From NCBI GenBank assembly GCA_029298735.1, contig JANSLP010000265.1, positions 1 to 45,455 on the forward strand: a stretch of 45,455 nucleotides of DNA, read 5' to 3'. This document shows, one piece after another, positions 28,495 to 38,932 of this stretch. Within the stretch, counting starts at the first letter, position 1. Each line of letters starts with the position of its first letter. The DNA is from Ophiostoma sp. CBS 140.51 (Eukaryota; Ascomycota; Sordariomycetes; Ophiostomatales; Ophiostomataceae). The notes below the pieces were generated by a model. The model made no database searches, was not told the DNA's origin, and saw only the letters and a program-made list of their open reading frames with translations. The translations under genes were made by a program, and so were the position numbers.

Positions 28495-31115
28495 AGGCCT
28501 CACGTCGCATCGACAGGTCGGTCTGCGGCGCGGTCCTGTCGGCCCGGGTGCCGTCTTTTCCACATTTATTACCACAGACGGTGACGACGACAGGACCAGC
28601 CGGCAGCCGACCACAGCCCTCACGATGCATCCACGACCAAAGGCGGAAGCCGCAGAACGGCCGGCCACGCACGGCCAACAACTGGATCACTGCTACGGCC
28701 GCTGCCGACCCGGCTTCAGGCACGCTTTTGCCGATGCTTTTCCCGCCGGCCTGGAGCTCAAACTCGTCCTGGAAACGACCGTCTGCACACAAGGCCATGC
28801 ACTTTCTCGAGTCGGCCTGCCATAGGGTAGAACGGATAACAGCACCAAGCAGCTCTCGAAGTAGCAAACTAGAACACCACAGCCGCGCAAACCATTCGTC
28901 GGCAGCCGCAGCTCGAAGCCAGCCAAGCGCCGACGAGTTTGACGATATTCTCAACCAGGTGGAGAATGGCATTCACGAGAGCAGTAGTACACCAGTGGCA
29001 GCAGAAACCCAGAAAAGAGTGGAAGACATTTACGACGTGTTCGACGAAACAGACTACAACGAACGCCAGAGCAAACACATACCATCGTCAGCAACGGCCA
29101 GGATAGACCCGGAAGAGTTTGACGAATTCTTCGGCCAGAACGGCCATAGCCATAGCGAACGCCAAAACAAGCCCAAGGCACAGGCTAAAAACAACAACAG
29201 AACGAACCGCCGAAGCAACCGCATATACAAAAAGAACGACGACCGCGACAGCGGCAACAGCAACATCAACACCTTCTACGACTCCTCCTTCAACTGCTCC
29301 GACCCAATCACACACCCGACCAGCTTGGACACTGAAGCATCACGACCACGTAAAAAGGAACTCACCAAGGACGAACTGCGCTCAATTGTCGACCCGCCCA
29401 TGGACGGCGACTCGGTCCAGGAGCACTTGACCTTCATACAAGATCCCTACCTCCGTCGATACGCCCCGCCCGACGACAGGCCCGACGTTCGCATCACCGA
29501 AAAGAACGACGACCACATGTTCCCAACCTGGACTGATGCGGCCGACTTTGACAAGGACACCCAGAAAACACTGCGCGACCTCGACCACGCCGTCATGACT
29601 CGCCTGCGCCAGCCGTCCAACGTGTCCGCCGAGGCCGTCTACGACATCTACCGCAAACTACCCGGCACGCGCATGTCGTACGTGCCCACAACCCTGCGTC
29701 ACCACATGCTCCGCTCGCTCAACATGGACGCCCGCAAAACCGCCAAGGCCATGCTGCGCTTCTTTGCCGTCATCGCCGACGTCAAGGACAGCGGGTTCCC
29801 GCTGCTGCGCGCCGAGTATAACGCTGCCATGTCCTTTGCCAGTCGCTACGTCGGCTGGACCACAGCCGCCGAGGCCGAGTCCGCCGTCAACCTGTGGCGC
29901 GAAATGGAGCAGGTCGCCCACATCCCCGGCAACGAGGTGACGTTCAACGTTTTGTTTGACGTCGCCTCCAAGGCCGGCAACTTTACGCTGGCTGAGCTGG
30001 CCTATGACGAGATGACAAAGCGCGGCCTGCGCTTCAACCGTTACCACGCCGTCAGCCTCATCCACTTCTTCGGTCTCAAGATGGACGGCGACGGCGTGCG
30101 CGCTGCCTACCGCGAAATGGTCGATGCTGGCGAGATGATTGACGTGGTTGTGCTCAACTGTGTCATTGCAAGTTTCTTGCGGTGTGGCGAAGAAGACGCG
30201 GCCGAGCGTGTCTATGCCCGCATGCACCCGCGGTACAGGCAGCGCCTACAGGCATCGGCCGACGCAGAAGCCAAGCTCGTGTCGGTAGAGACGGCGGCAT
30301 CTGCAGCAGCGGCATCTTCAACGTCAACATGGCACCACCAGTACCCTCCTTCCCGTGGCAGCTTTGTCCTGTCCTCCGCCTCCTCCCCATCGTCCTCCCA
30401 TCCCAAGGAGACCGACTACAACAGCCAAAAGGTCTTGACCCAGGTCCTCATGATGCTCGCCAAGGTCAACCGCAAGAACAAAGACACCCGCGCCGGGTTT
30501 CAGTACCTCATGCCTATCCGCCCAGACCTCGGCACCTACCGCATCCTCATCAACCACTACGCCACCCGCCTCGGCAGCCTGCCCGCCGTCACCCGTTTGC
30601 TCGATGACATGAAGATTCTGCGCATCCCTCTGCACGGCGCCATCTTCCAGGCCCTGTTCTGCGGCTTTGCCCGCCACGGCGGCGCCATCGGTGTCGACTG
30701 CGACTGGAGTCTCGAGCGTCTGCGCAGCATCTGGGCCGCCCTCCTCAAAGCTTTGGATGATGAGACGGAGGGTCTCTACATTAGCCCCTGGCTGCTCATG
30801 TGGGTGCTGCGCGCATTTGACCGCTGCGGCTCGCCCGAGATGGTCTTCAAGGCATACAACTCGCTGACCTCGCGCTGGGACCCGGACGAGATCCAGTCCG
30901 AGTTTGTGCTCAACATCTTGCACAGCCTGCTCAAGAAACGCAAGCCAATGCACACATGGACAGGCGGCGATGGTGATAAGGATCACGAGAAGAAGGAGCG
31001 GAAGGGTGCCTTTGGCAGTGGCCGCAAGGCCAGCCACATTACGAAAGACTTTGTGCCGGCGATCAAGCAGGAACGCTCCATTCTAGGTCAGCTCGGCCGG
31101 CAGCAGTTTCCTTGA
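28491..31115 (+). CDS. mitochondrial-type pentatricopeptide repeat (PPR) protein
   Basis: This is an intronless protein of up to 874 residues, expected to bind organellar RNA in mitochondria. The frame is open before 28491 without an ATG. 28491 is the first methionine, and in-frame ATGs at 28734 and 28797 are alternatives. The N-terminus is basic, Ser/Arg-rich and poor in acidic residues, as in presequences. Residues ~145-300 are low complexity with two similar acidic motifs (DEFDDILNQVENG and PEEFDEFFGQNG). Helical repeats follow: LRAEYNAAMSFASRYVG, NEVTFNVLFDVASKAGNFTLA with ELAYDEMTKRGLRFN, and VVVLNCVIASFLRCGEEDAAE. After a linker come LGTYRILINHYATRLGS and PLHGAIFQALFCGFARHGG. A final unit begins SPEMVFKAYNSL. 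The pattern is that of fungal PPR proteins acting in mitochondrial mRNA processing or translation, but its target is unknown. Confidence 0.85.
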   Translation: MKASRRIDRSVCGAVLSARVPSFPHLLPQTVTTTGPAGSRPQPSRCIHDQRRKPQNGRPRTANNWITATAAADPASGTLLPMLFPPAWSSNSSWKRPSAHKAMHFLESACHRVERITAPSSSRSSKLEHHSRANHSSAAAARSQPSADEFDDILNQVENGIHESSSTPVAAETQKRVEDIYDVFDETDYNERQSKHIPSSATARIDPEEFDEFFGQNGHSHSERQNKPKAQAKNNNRTNRRSNRIYKKNDDRDSGNSNINTFYDSSFNCSDPITHPTSLDTEASRPRKKELTKDELRSIVDPPMDGDSVQEHLTFIQDPYLRRYAPPDDRPDVRITEKNDDHMFPTWTDAADFDKDTQKTLRDLDHAVMTRLRQPSNVSAEAVYDIYRKLPGTRMSYVPTTLRHHMLRSLNMDARKTAKAMLRFFAVIADVKDSGFPLLRAEYNAAMSFASRYVGWTTAAEAESAVNLWREMEQVAHIPGNEVTFNVLFDVASKAGNFTLAELAYDEMTKRGLRFNRYHAVSLIHFFGLKMDGDGVRAAYREMVDAGEMIDVVVLNCVIASFLRCGEEDAAERVYARMHPRYRQRLQASADAEAKLVSVETAASAAAASSTSTWHHQYPPSRGSFVLSSASSPSSSHPKETDYNSQKVLTQVLMMLAKVNRKNKDTRAGFQYLMPIRPDLGTYRILINHYATRLGSLPAVTRLLDDMKILRIPLHGAIFQALFCGFARHGGAIGVDCDWSLERLRSIWAALLKALDDETEGLYISPWLLMWVLRAFDRCGSPEMVFKAYNSLTSRWDPDEIQSEFVLNILHSLLKKRKPMHTWTGGDGDKDHEKKERKGAFGSGRKASHITKDFVPAIKQERSILGQLGRQQFP

Positions 31116-31638
31116 GATTGAGTGCAAGGTGCAACAACGCCCTATTCATGAATGCCCATGACATTTATAATTAAATTTCCGCGGCTATCGCCTGCGATGA
31201 CCCCTATGATATTTGTACATATACCGCATATCACATAGACATAGATCTCTTCTACAGTATTACGAATGTATGAATGCAGTCCAATGCTTGGACTTTTCTT
31301 CTCACTATATCCAAAGCATGTGGAGCCAATTGAACGATATGTCGATATAAAATGAATGCAGCACTTTAGGGCAGCTCGTCATATCGAATGGTGGCAATCA
31401 AATATAGAGCATGCCAGTCCCATCCCACACTCTTCATTCACTCTCAACTCATGTGTATAAAAACTGCGTGTTTTTTGTTGAATTTCTATGTCGTCTTTAT
31501 GTACATGGCAACGCCCAGTCGGAACCAGCAACAATAACAATCGTAATCGTCGCCAGCCCTCCCGTGTATCCCCATATTCTGTTCCTCCGCGTTTATTGTC
31601 TCCAAACTCTAGGGGAAAGAGCCTCCGAAATAAATCAT
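31116..31638. other. convergent intergenic region, PPR / cox8
   Basis: About 520 bp of AT-rich 3' flanks. Frames here are short and on sequence that is 3' UTR of cox8. I see no gene. Confidence 0.55.
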
Positions 31639-31954
31639 TTATTTCGGCTTGTACGTCTGCCAGGCTAAAGAGAGGGTATATTGTCAGAATTTGTCCATGC
31701 GCAGAATACACGGTATCTACCGGCTCACACCGGTATGGAGAATACTTACTGGCAATGCCGAAGGGGGCAAAGAAGAAGACGGCCATCGAGGTCCAGTAGC
31801 CGACGCCAAAGAACTTGCCCTTGGGGTTGAACGGCAGGTTGGAGTACGGGCCCTCAGGGTAGTGGTACGGCGACGAGAAGCGCGACGGGGACGAGTGGAA
31901 GGCACGGCGGCCGGCAACGGCCTGCGATGTGCGGATAGCAGCGCGGGAGAGCAT
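31639..31954 (-). CDS. cox8: cytochrome c oxidase subunit 8 (Cox8; animal COX7C homologue)
   Basis: This is a 76-residue small subunit of complex IV in the mitochondrial inner membrane. Exon 1 (31954-31750) encodes a presequence (MLSRAAIRTSQAVAGRRAF), then the conserved SSPYHYPEGPYSNLPFNPKG and a single TM helix (GYWTSMAVFFFAPFGIA). Exon 2 (31664-31639) is only 26 nt and gives TWQTYKPK and the stop, the canonical C-terminus of ascomycete Cox8. The 85-nt intron (31665-31749) has GTAAGT and TTTAG. Without splicing the frame runs on into non-family sequence, so the intron is well supported. A second probable intron in the 5' UTR ends immediately before the ATG. It is divergent from mtr4. Confidence 0.92.
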
Positions 31955-32100
31955 CTGGAGAGAGGGGGGCGGACAAAAGTCAGTAAGCTATGCCGAGGAT
32001 GAAGGTCGAGGATGCCGAGCCGGCGATGGCAACATGGGACCGGCCGGCGACGCGGAACGACCAATTGGCCATCAATGACAAATTTGGGAGCTCGACAAAC
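31955..32100 (-). other. probable 5' UTR intron of cox8
   Basis: Read on the minus strand, AAG|GTTTGT (donor at 32100) is followed 146 nt later by CTGAC (about 26 nt before the end) and CTCTCCAG directly abutting the cox8 ATG. The arrangement is consistent with a spliced leader region. It is longer than the other introns here (49-85 nt), so I am only moderately sure. Confidence 0.4.
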
Positions 32101-32793
32101 CTTGGCGATGGAGTGGTGATGGTCTTGACAACGATGGTGGATGGCTGTCGGGGTGCGGGTGGTGGGAAAGCTTTCAAGATTCGAGATTCAAAACAGCTCG
32201 TTTTTTGCAGTGATCTCTTTTTGCGCGGCTCTGACTGGGTCAGTATGGAGTGGTGGCGTGAGTGTCGCTCCTTCCCTCCTTGTTTTTCCGGCTATCCAAC
32301 GCTGGAGTGGAAAGTGGTCCGTGCCCCTCACGGCTCGGCTGGTTAGTCAGCCAATGAAGTCAATCACATGACCATACTAACCGCCTTTTGCTGCGATCAC
32401 TTTTTGGTTGGCAGAATTCTGTGCAGCGCTCCACTTTTTTGATCGATCGCCTTCCTTCCCAGTTTATCAGTTTTTTTCTTGGGTGGTGAATCGCTTCCTC
32501 TTTTCACCCTTCTTCGTTCCTGCCTTTTCAAGCAGCTTTTCGGGCGCCCAGGACGCATCGAGAGTGAAGCCTGCCATATTTATCTACGACTAGGGCCAGA
32601 GTCGGGATCTTTACCCCCTTCTCTTCCTTTTGCCCCAACAGCAACCAACCACCGAACGTGTAACGATCTCTAACGGCCGCCCTTGTACCTGTCTACATCA
32701 CATTTCCCCTTTCTACCCGCCCGCTTCGTGCGGAGCAGCCATCGACAGTCTCTAGAAAGTCAGAAAGGTCCAGAAAGGTCCTAAAACGACACC
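32101..32793. promoter_or_regulatory. divergent promoter, cox8 / mtr4
   Basis: About 690 bp of upstream sequence. The mtr4 side (32600-32793) is CT-rich leader sequence with a doubled CAGAAAGGTC just before the ATG. I see no gene. Confidence 0.5.
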
Positions 32794-35700
32794 ATGGATA
32801 TCGACGAGCTGTTCGAGGTCTTCGACAACCCGGCGCCCGCGCCGAAGCCGAAGGAGGATGGCGCTACTGCTGCACCCGTCGACGCCAGCCGCAAGCGCAA
32901 GGCCGTGGGCATCTCCGAGGTGTCCGCCGAGGTGGTCAAACAATCCAAGGAGGAGCAGAAGCAGCCACTCACTCTTTTGCGCGGCGAGACGTCCAACGAC
33001 GCCGACATCTCCTCGGCCGCCGACAATGGGTCTGTGGATGACGACGACGATGAATCCGACGGCGACGACGATGACAACCACAAGCGCCGTAAGAAGGAAG
33101 CAGAGGCCGACCCGGTGCTGACCGATACGTTCCAGACGGCCGAGTCGCGTGAAGTGGCACCTGCGTCTGGTTTCGCTCCCCAAAAGGAGACCGAGTCGCT
33201 CGTTCTGCAGCACAACATTCAGCATCAAGTGGCTCTGCCTCCCGACCTCAACTACGAATACGTTCCCCTCTCCGAGCACAAGAAGCCTGCCGAGCCTGCG
33301 CGCGAGTACCCCTTCGAGCTCGATCCCTTCCAGAGCCTGGCCATTGCCTCCATTGAGCGCGAAGAGAGTGTCCTGGTCTCTGCACACACGAGTGCCGGCA
33401 AGACGGTCGTCGCCGAGTACGCCATTGCGCAGTGCTTCAAGCGCAACCAGCGTGTCATCTACACCAGTCCCATCAAGGCGCTGAGCAACCAAAAGTTCCG
33501 TGACTTCATGGGCGAGTTTGGCGATGTCGGTCTCATGACGGGCGATGTCACCATCAACCCCACGGCTAGCTGCCTGGTCATGACCACGGAGATTCTGCGG
33601 TCTATGCTGTACCGTGGTTCCGAGATTATGCGCGAGGTGGCCTGGGTCGTCTTTGACGAGATCCACTACCTGCGTGACAAGTCTCGTGGTGTCGTCTGGG
33701 AGGAAACCATTATTCTGCTGCCCGACAAGGTGCGCTATGTTTTCCTGTCGGCCACCATCCCCAACGCGTTCCAATTTGCCGAGTGGATTGCCAAGATCCA
33801 TCGCCAGGCGTGTCACGTTGTCTACACCGATTTCCGTCCCACGCCCCTGCAAAACTACTGCTTCCCCGCCGGTGGCGACGGTATTTTGCTGGTCGTAGAC
33901 GAGCGCGGCGTCTTCAAGGAGAAGAACTTTAATACCGCCATGGCCCTGGTCGAGCAGAACAAGGGTGCCGACCCAGCTGACCCCAACGCCAAGCAGAACG
34001 GCCGCGGCAAGAACAAGAAGATCAACAAGGGCGGCGGAAACGAGTCCACGTCCGATATCTACAAGATCATCCGCATGATTATGAAGAAGAACTTCCACCC
34101 CGTCATTGTCTTCAACTTTAGCAAGCGCGAGTGCGAGATGCTCGCTCTCAAGATCTCCGGCATGAACTTCAACAACGAGTCCGAACAGCAACTGGTCACC
34201 AAGGTGTTTGAGAACGCCATTGACACGCTGTCCGAGGCCGACCGTGAGCTGTCCCAGATCACGCACCTGCTGCCGCTGCTCCGCAAGGGTATCGGTGTTC
34301 ATCACTCGGGCCTGCTGCCCATCCTCAAGGAGATTGTCGAGATTCTGTTCCAAGAGAACCTGATCAAGGTTTTGTTTGCGACAGAGACTTTCTCCATCGG
34401 CCTGAACATGCCTGCCCGCACAGTCGTGTTCACCCAGGTGCGCAAGTTCGACGGTGTGTCCATGCGGCCGCTCACTTCGTCCGAGTACATCCAGATGTCT
34501 GGGCGTGCTGGTCGTCGTGGTCTCGATGACCGTGGTATCGTCATCATGATGGTCGACGACAAGCTCGAGCCCGAGACGGCCAAGGCCATTGTCGCCGGCA
34601 AGCAGGATCGGCTTAACTCGGCCTTCCACTTGGGCTACAACATGATTCTGAACCTGCAGCGGATCGAGACGGTGTCGCCCGAATACATGCTGGAGCGCTG
34701 TTTCTTTCAGTTCCAGAACGCCGCCAGCGTCCCTGCCTTTGAGAAGGAGCTGATGACACTGCAGCACGAGCGCGACAGCACCATCATCCCCGACGAGAAC
34801 ACGGTCAAGGAGTACTACAAACTTAGGCAGCTTATCGAGGAGTACCGCAAGGACATGGTCGTCGTCATGCAGCACCCCAACTACTGCCTGCCTTTCCTGC
34901 AGCCTGGTCGTCTTGTCCACATCAAGTTGCCCGGTACCGGCCAGGACTTTGGCTGGGGTGCCGTGCTCAGCTTCTCCCAGCGCCGTGCGCCCAAGCGCGG
35001 CGAGGAGGAGGTCTCGCCCCAGGAGTCGTACTGTGTTGATGTCGCCCTGTTCATCTCGGACAGCAAGAGCGCCCAGAGCATTGCCCCCGGTTTCCCCATG
35101 GGCGAGATTGCACCTGGCGCCGTGCCGTGGGTCGACAACAACGTCAACAATGCTGCCAGCGTTAGCGAGGATAGCAGCAGTGGCGACAACACGAGCGGCA
35201 ACGACAAGAAGTCCAAGACCTCCAAGGCGTCCAACAGCAACAAGAAGAAGAAGGACGATGCCACCAAGGAGAAGAGCAGCATGGCCGACGCCCGCGTCGA
35301 GATTGTGCCCTGCCTGCTGTCGACCGTCGTAGCCATGAGCAAGCTGCGCATCTTTATGCCGGACAATGTGACCAAAGCGGCCGGCAAAGAGCGCACAGGC
35401 AAAGTCATTCGCGAAGTGCAGCGCCGCTTCCCCGACGGCATCCCGATCCTGGATCCCATCGAGAACATGAAGATCACCGACGATTCATTCAAGAAGCTGA
35501 TCCGCAAGATTGAGCTGCTCGAGGCCAAGCTGCTCGCCAACCCGCTGCACGGCTCGCCCATCCTGCCCGAGCTGTGGGAGAAGTACCACCACAAGACGGA
35601 GCTGGGTGAGAAGATCAAGGAGAAGAAGAAGGCTATTGCCCAGGCACACAGTATCGCGCAGCTCGACGAGCTCAAGTCGCGCAAGACGGTGCTGCGCCGC

Positions 35701-36308
35701 CTGGGGTTCATCAACGAGGACGACGTTGTGCAGCTCAAGGCCCGTGTGGCGTGCCAGATCTCGTCGACCGAGGGCCACGAACTTCTGCTGTCTGAGCTGT
35801 TGTTTAACCGCTTCTTCAATGACCTGTCGCCCGAGGTGGTGGCGTCGGTCATGACGTGCTTCCTCTTTGACGAGAAGGTGGAGGCACCGGACCTGAAGGA
35901 GGACCTGGCCAAGCCGCTGCGCGAGATCAAGGCGCAGGCCAAGATTATTGCCAAGGTCAGCCAGGAGAGCAAGCTGGACGTCAACGAGGAGGAATACGTG
36001 GCGAGTCTCAAGTGGCAGCTGATGGAGACGGTCCTGGCATGGGCCAAGGGTGCCTCGTTCGCGGATATTTGGTGAGTTCCCCTTTTCACTTGTACCTTTT
36101 TATTGAATACAGCACTAACGTTTGCAGCAAAATGACCAACGCGTACGAGGGTTCTTTGGTGCGCCTGTTCCGGCGTCTCGAGGAGCTGCTGCGCCAGATG
36201 GCCGAGGCCGGCAAGGTGATGGGCAGCGAGGAGATTACCAAGAAGTTCGAACAGAGTCTGGAGAAGATCAAGCGCGGTATCGTCGCTGCCCAGTCTCTCT
36301 ACCTGTAA
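32794..36308 (+). CDS. mtr4: ATP-dependent RNA helicase Mtr4/Dob1
   Basis: This is a 1152-residue Ski2-like helicase, part of TRAMP and the main nuclear cofactor of the RNA exosome in rRNA processing and nuclear RNA decay. Exons are 32794-36071 and 36128-36308. The 56-nt intron (GTGAGT, CTAAC, CAG) restores ADICKMTNAYEGS, and the protein ends in the conserved IKRGIVAAQSLYL. The N-terminal ~130 residues are acidic and disordered. RecA1 has HTSAGKT (residues 198-204), DEIH (288-291) and SATIPN. RecA2 has HHSGLLPI, ETFSIGLNMPART and QMSGRAGRRGLDDRG (from 567). The arch/KOW region follows and carries a Ser/Asn/Lys-rich insert at about residues 780-828, then the C-terminal helical bundle. The ATG (ACCATGG) fits family length. 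All catalytic motifs are intact. Confidence 0.97.
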
Positions 36309-37028
36309 GAACAAAGCGGAGGTTGGTAGATTGTATTGTTGTTGTTACCCTTTTTGGCGATGCATTGATTTACTGCTGTTTCATCTTGTCTCTTTTTATC
36401 TTTTACTTCCTTTGGGGGCATCTTTGTCGGGCGTTGATTCGGTTATGTAAAAAAGTCCGAGAGATAATAGTATGATCCTTTTCTTTTTGGAGTGTTAGGA
36501 CGACTCATAGACAGCCAGTTTCATGACACCTATTCACTGTATCAATGATGTTTCCTTTTGTTTGTGAATGTATAGAATATAAATCAGAAGTGTTGTCGTA
36601 TTTCAACACGATAACTCCAATGCAATGTAGCAATACAATCCGCTACTCCGTGACACCACTGTTCGACTGTGTGCCGTGCAGCTATAGCAGTGACATTAAA
36701 AGCCAGGAACCAGTTGACCTTCCTCAACCGTGAACCCAGATTCCAAATCAAAACCAAACCCCAAATCCCAAACCGTGCCAAAATAAATACATCATAATAC
36801 AGCTGTTTCCTTCGATAATACACCATCGTACAATGTTACCCCGTTCCTTTTCCGTTTCCATTTTCCGTGTTTCTTTGTATTTTCCGTTTGCTGTTTTCGT
36901 TTGTTTCGTTTGGTTCCGTTTTCGGTCATATATACCTCGTATTTTCGTACAGCGACATCGTGTCATGTCGTCATGGCCTGGGCTCGCCAGCCATCAGAAT
37001 AAGAATCGTCCACAGTTCAAGACAAGCT
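36309..37028. other. convergent intergenic region, mtr4 / Rho-like gene
   Basis: About 720 bp of T-rich 3' flank and AT-rich spacer. Repeated TTTCCGTTT/TTTTCCGTG words occur near 36845-36900. I see no gene. Confidence 0.55.
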
Positions 37029-38932
37029 CTAGGTGGAACTGCCGTGGAAAGTGAAAATGGACCGCACCCCCTCGGCGATCTTGGTCATGCCCTTATCAAC
37101 CGTGCGCTCGAAGCGGAAACGTGACATGGTCTTATTGCGGGCCTTCTGAACGTCGACGCCGGACTGGACAATGTAGTCGAAGAGGTTGTCAATTCCCTCG
37201 CAGGATGAGAGGGATGAGCACTCAAAGTACTCTGTGCAGCCCAGCTTCAGGGCCGCGTCCATTCCCTTATCTGGCGTGACCTGCACGGCATCTTCAACAA
37301 AGGTCAGCTGAAGAGGGGGCAGACGGCGGCGTGCATCCTTCTTGAGTCCTGCCAGTACAACGACTGAGTTTTCCTCGTACATGGCAATATCATTACGATA
37401 CTGTGAGATGGTGTTAGCAGGGGTTACTTTCGGTAACTGTTTCCGGGATACGACTTGCCTTCTGCAGACTATGGAGAGTACCGTGGTGTCCAATGTCAAA
37501 GCACAGAACAACAACGCTGAACCAGCCGAGTGCCAGAATGCTTGGTTCACGAGGGTCACGGGCGCTGCCACCTTCCGAAAGATTCAACTGGACACGGACT
37601 CCGTCGACTATGATACGGATCGTCTGTTCTTGGATGCTGCTTGGTGCATATGTCTGGGGAAAGGTTCCGTAAACCAGGCGCCTAGTGGGTTAGCAATCAT
37701 TCCGTTGTAAAGCAGATATTGGAGAGACCTACTTGATCAATGCCGTCTTGCCGACACGGGCGTCTCCAATAAAAGCCACATTGACAATCATATCGGGCCG
37801 CCCTTCCGTCCAGAATCCGACCTGGCCATCGCGCGACGGTGGCGGCATAGGAGGCGGCATCTTGGACGACATCATGCGGCGGATAGTGTTGGATCCTTGG
37901 GGGCGAAGCGTGCCGGAGTACCGCTTGGAGAGAGACGAGCGAACGCTGTTTGATGGTGTCTTGCTAAGACGGCTGAACTTGTACAGTATCTCGCTCTGCT
38001 TTGCAGCCTCCTCGGGCGACAGATCCTCACTGTCGGTCCGTCTCTCCTCTTCTGACCCGGAGCTCATGGCCAGCGTTGAAGACAGGCGTTGTGAGAAACG
38101 GCGGACGGGGTCAAGAAGTCTTGTCCGCTTCCGTGCCAATACATCGCCGACGTCCTGCAATGTGTTAGTAAGAGCTGTACGCATTACCCATTTTCAATAC
38201 AGTGTACACCTATCATACCTCTGGCATGTGTCTCTTCTTCGTCCCAAAGCCTGCTTTCTCGCCGAGAACATTGGTAGGCGTGATCTCGGGTGGGCTGCCC
38301 AGAGCCCGCAGTCTGCTGTGAATCATAGCGTTCTCCTTGTCCGACGAATCGATCGCCAGCTTCTCGCACGAGAGGGATAGTGCATCGTCATCGTCTGCAG
38401 TAATGTCGGTGCTGCTTAGGTACCGAGCTTGGCGAGGTGTGACTGCACGGAGTGGGCGCGGGTGCAGCGGGTGGTCGACCGCCGGGTTGAGGCCCTGGAT
38501 GTAGCGTTCTTGTGGCGACACAGGAGGCGGTATCTCGGACAGCCAGTGCTGCATGCGGTTCTCATTTTTATTCTCTCGGATTTCACGATTGTCGCGGTTC
38601 TCCCGGCCTGCCGGTCTGGGCTTGGGGCCAATTGTGATCAAAGTCGGTGTTGAGCGTCTAATCAACGTCGTCCTGGCGGCACTGCCGCTGTCGTGCATCA
38701 AAATATTGTCGTCCTCGTCGAGCATGGCTGGCGAGGGCGAGACGGGCTCGGCCAATTGCAAAGAAGGCGATGTCGGTGGGCTCTGGCAAGGTGAGGCCAG
38801 CGAGTCTTGGGGTGTCGGCGGTGCTGCCGTGGCCCAAGGAGACGGTGACATGCACAGCGAGTGCTGGCGGTCGAGGATCCGTTCTTTGCGGTCGGCTGTC
38901 GTTGGCGGCGTTGCCTCAATGGAGTAGTCCAT
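37029..38932 (-). CDS. Rho-like GTPase with long N-terminal extension and degenerate G motifs
   Basis: This is a 576-residue protein. Exons are 38932-38219, 38154-37733, 37681-37459 and 37400-37029. Introns are 64 nt (GTATGA...CAG), 51 nt (GTAGGT, CTAAC, TAG) and 58 nt (GCAAGT, CTAAC, CAG; a GC-AG intron). Residues 1-~360 are Ser/Pro-rich and probably disordered, with likely phosphosites (SPSP, PPTSP). Residues ~360-555 form a Ras-superfamily domain. The P-loop GDARVGKT (368-375) is intact. Switch I reads FPQTYAPSSIQEQ, with the usual PTV replaced by PSS. The DxxG (WDTAG) motif is lost (LNLSEGGSAR). CFDI, GLKKDAR (G4-like) and ECSSLSS (G5-like) match Rho proteins. The C-terminus (HGSST) has no CAAX cysteine. 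It may bind nucleotide without normal hydrolysis. I do not recognise a named orthologue. Confidence 0.82.
37401..37458 (-). other. GC-AG intron in the Rho-like GTPase gene
   Basis: Minus strand: CAGAAG|GCAAGT ... TGCTAACACC ... CACAG|TATCG. Reading through meets a TAA inside the segment. Removing it joins LHSLQK to YRNDIAMYEE in the frame needed for the G4 and G5 motifs. The only nearby GT (GTCGTA, 4 nt downstream) would give the wrong frame. Confidence 0.8.

Noticed and set aside
32752..34920. 722-codon minus-strand open frame opposite mtr4
   Set aside because: It is antisense to an unambiguous helicase gene. Its Leu/Val/Asp/His/Gly-rich composition is the usual mirror of a GC-rich, third-position-biased coding strand. 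No domain is visible.
34881..36314. 477-codon minus-strand open frame opposite the 3' half of mtr4
   Set aside because: Antisense shadow of conserved coding sequence, Ser/Leu-rich, with no domain.
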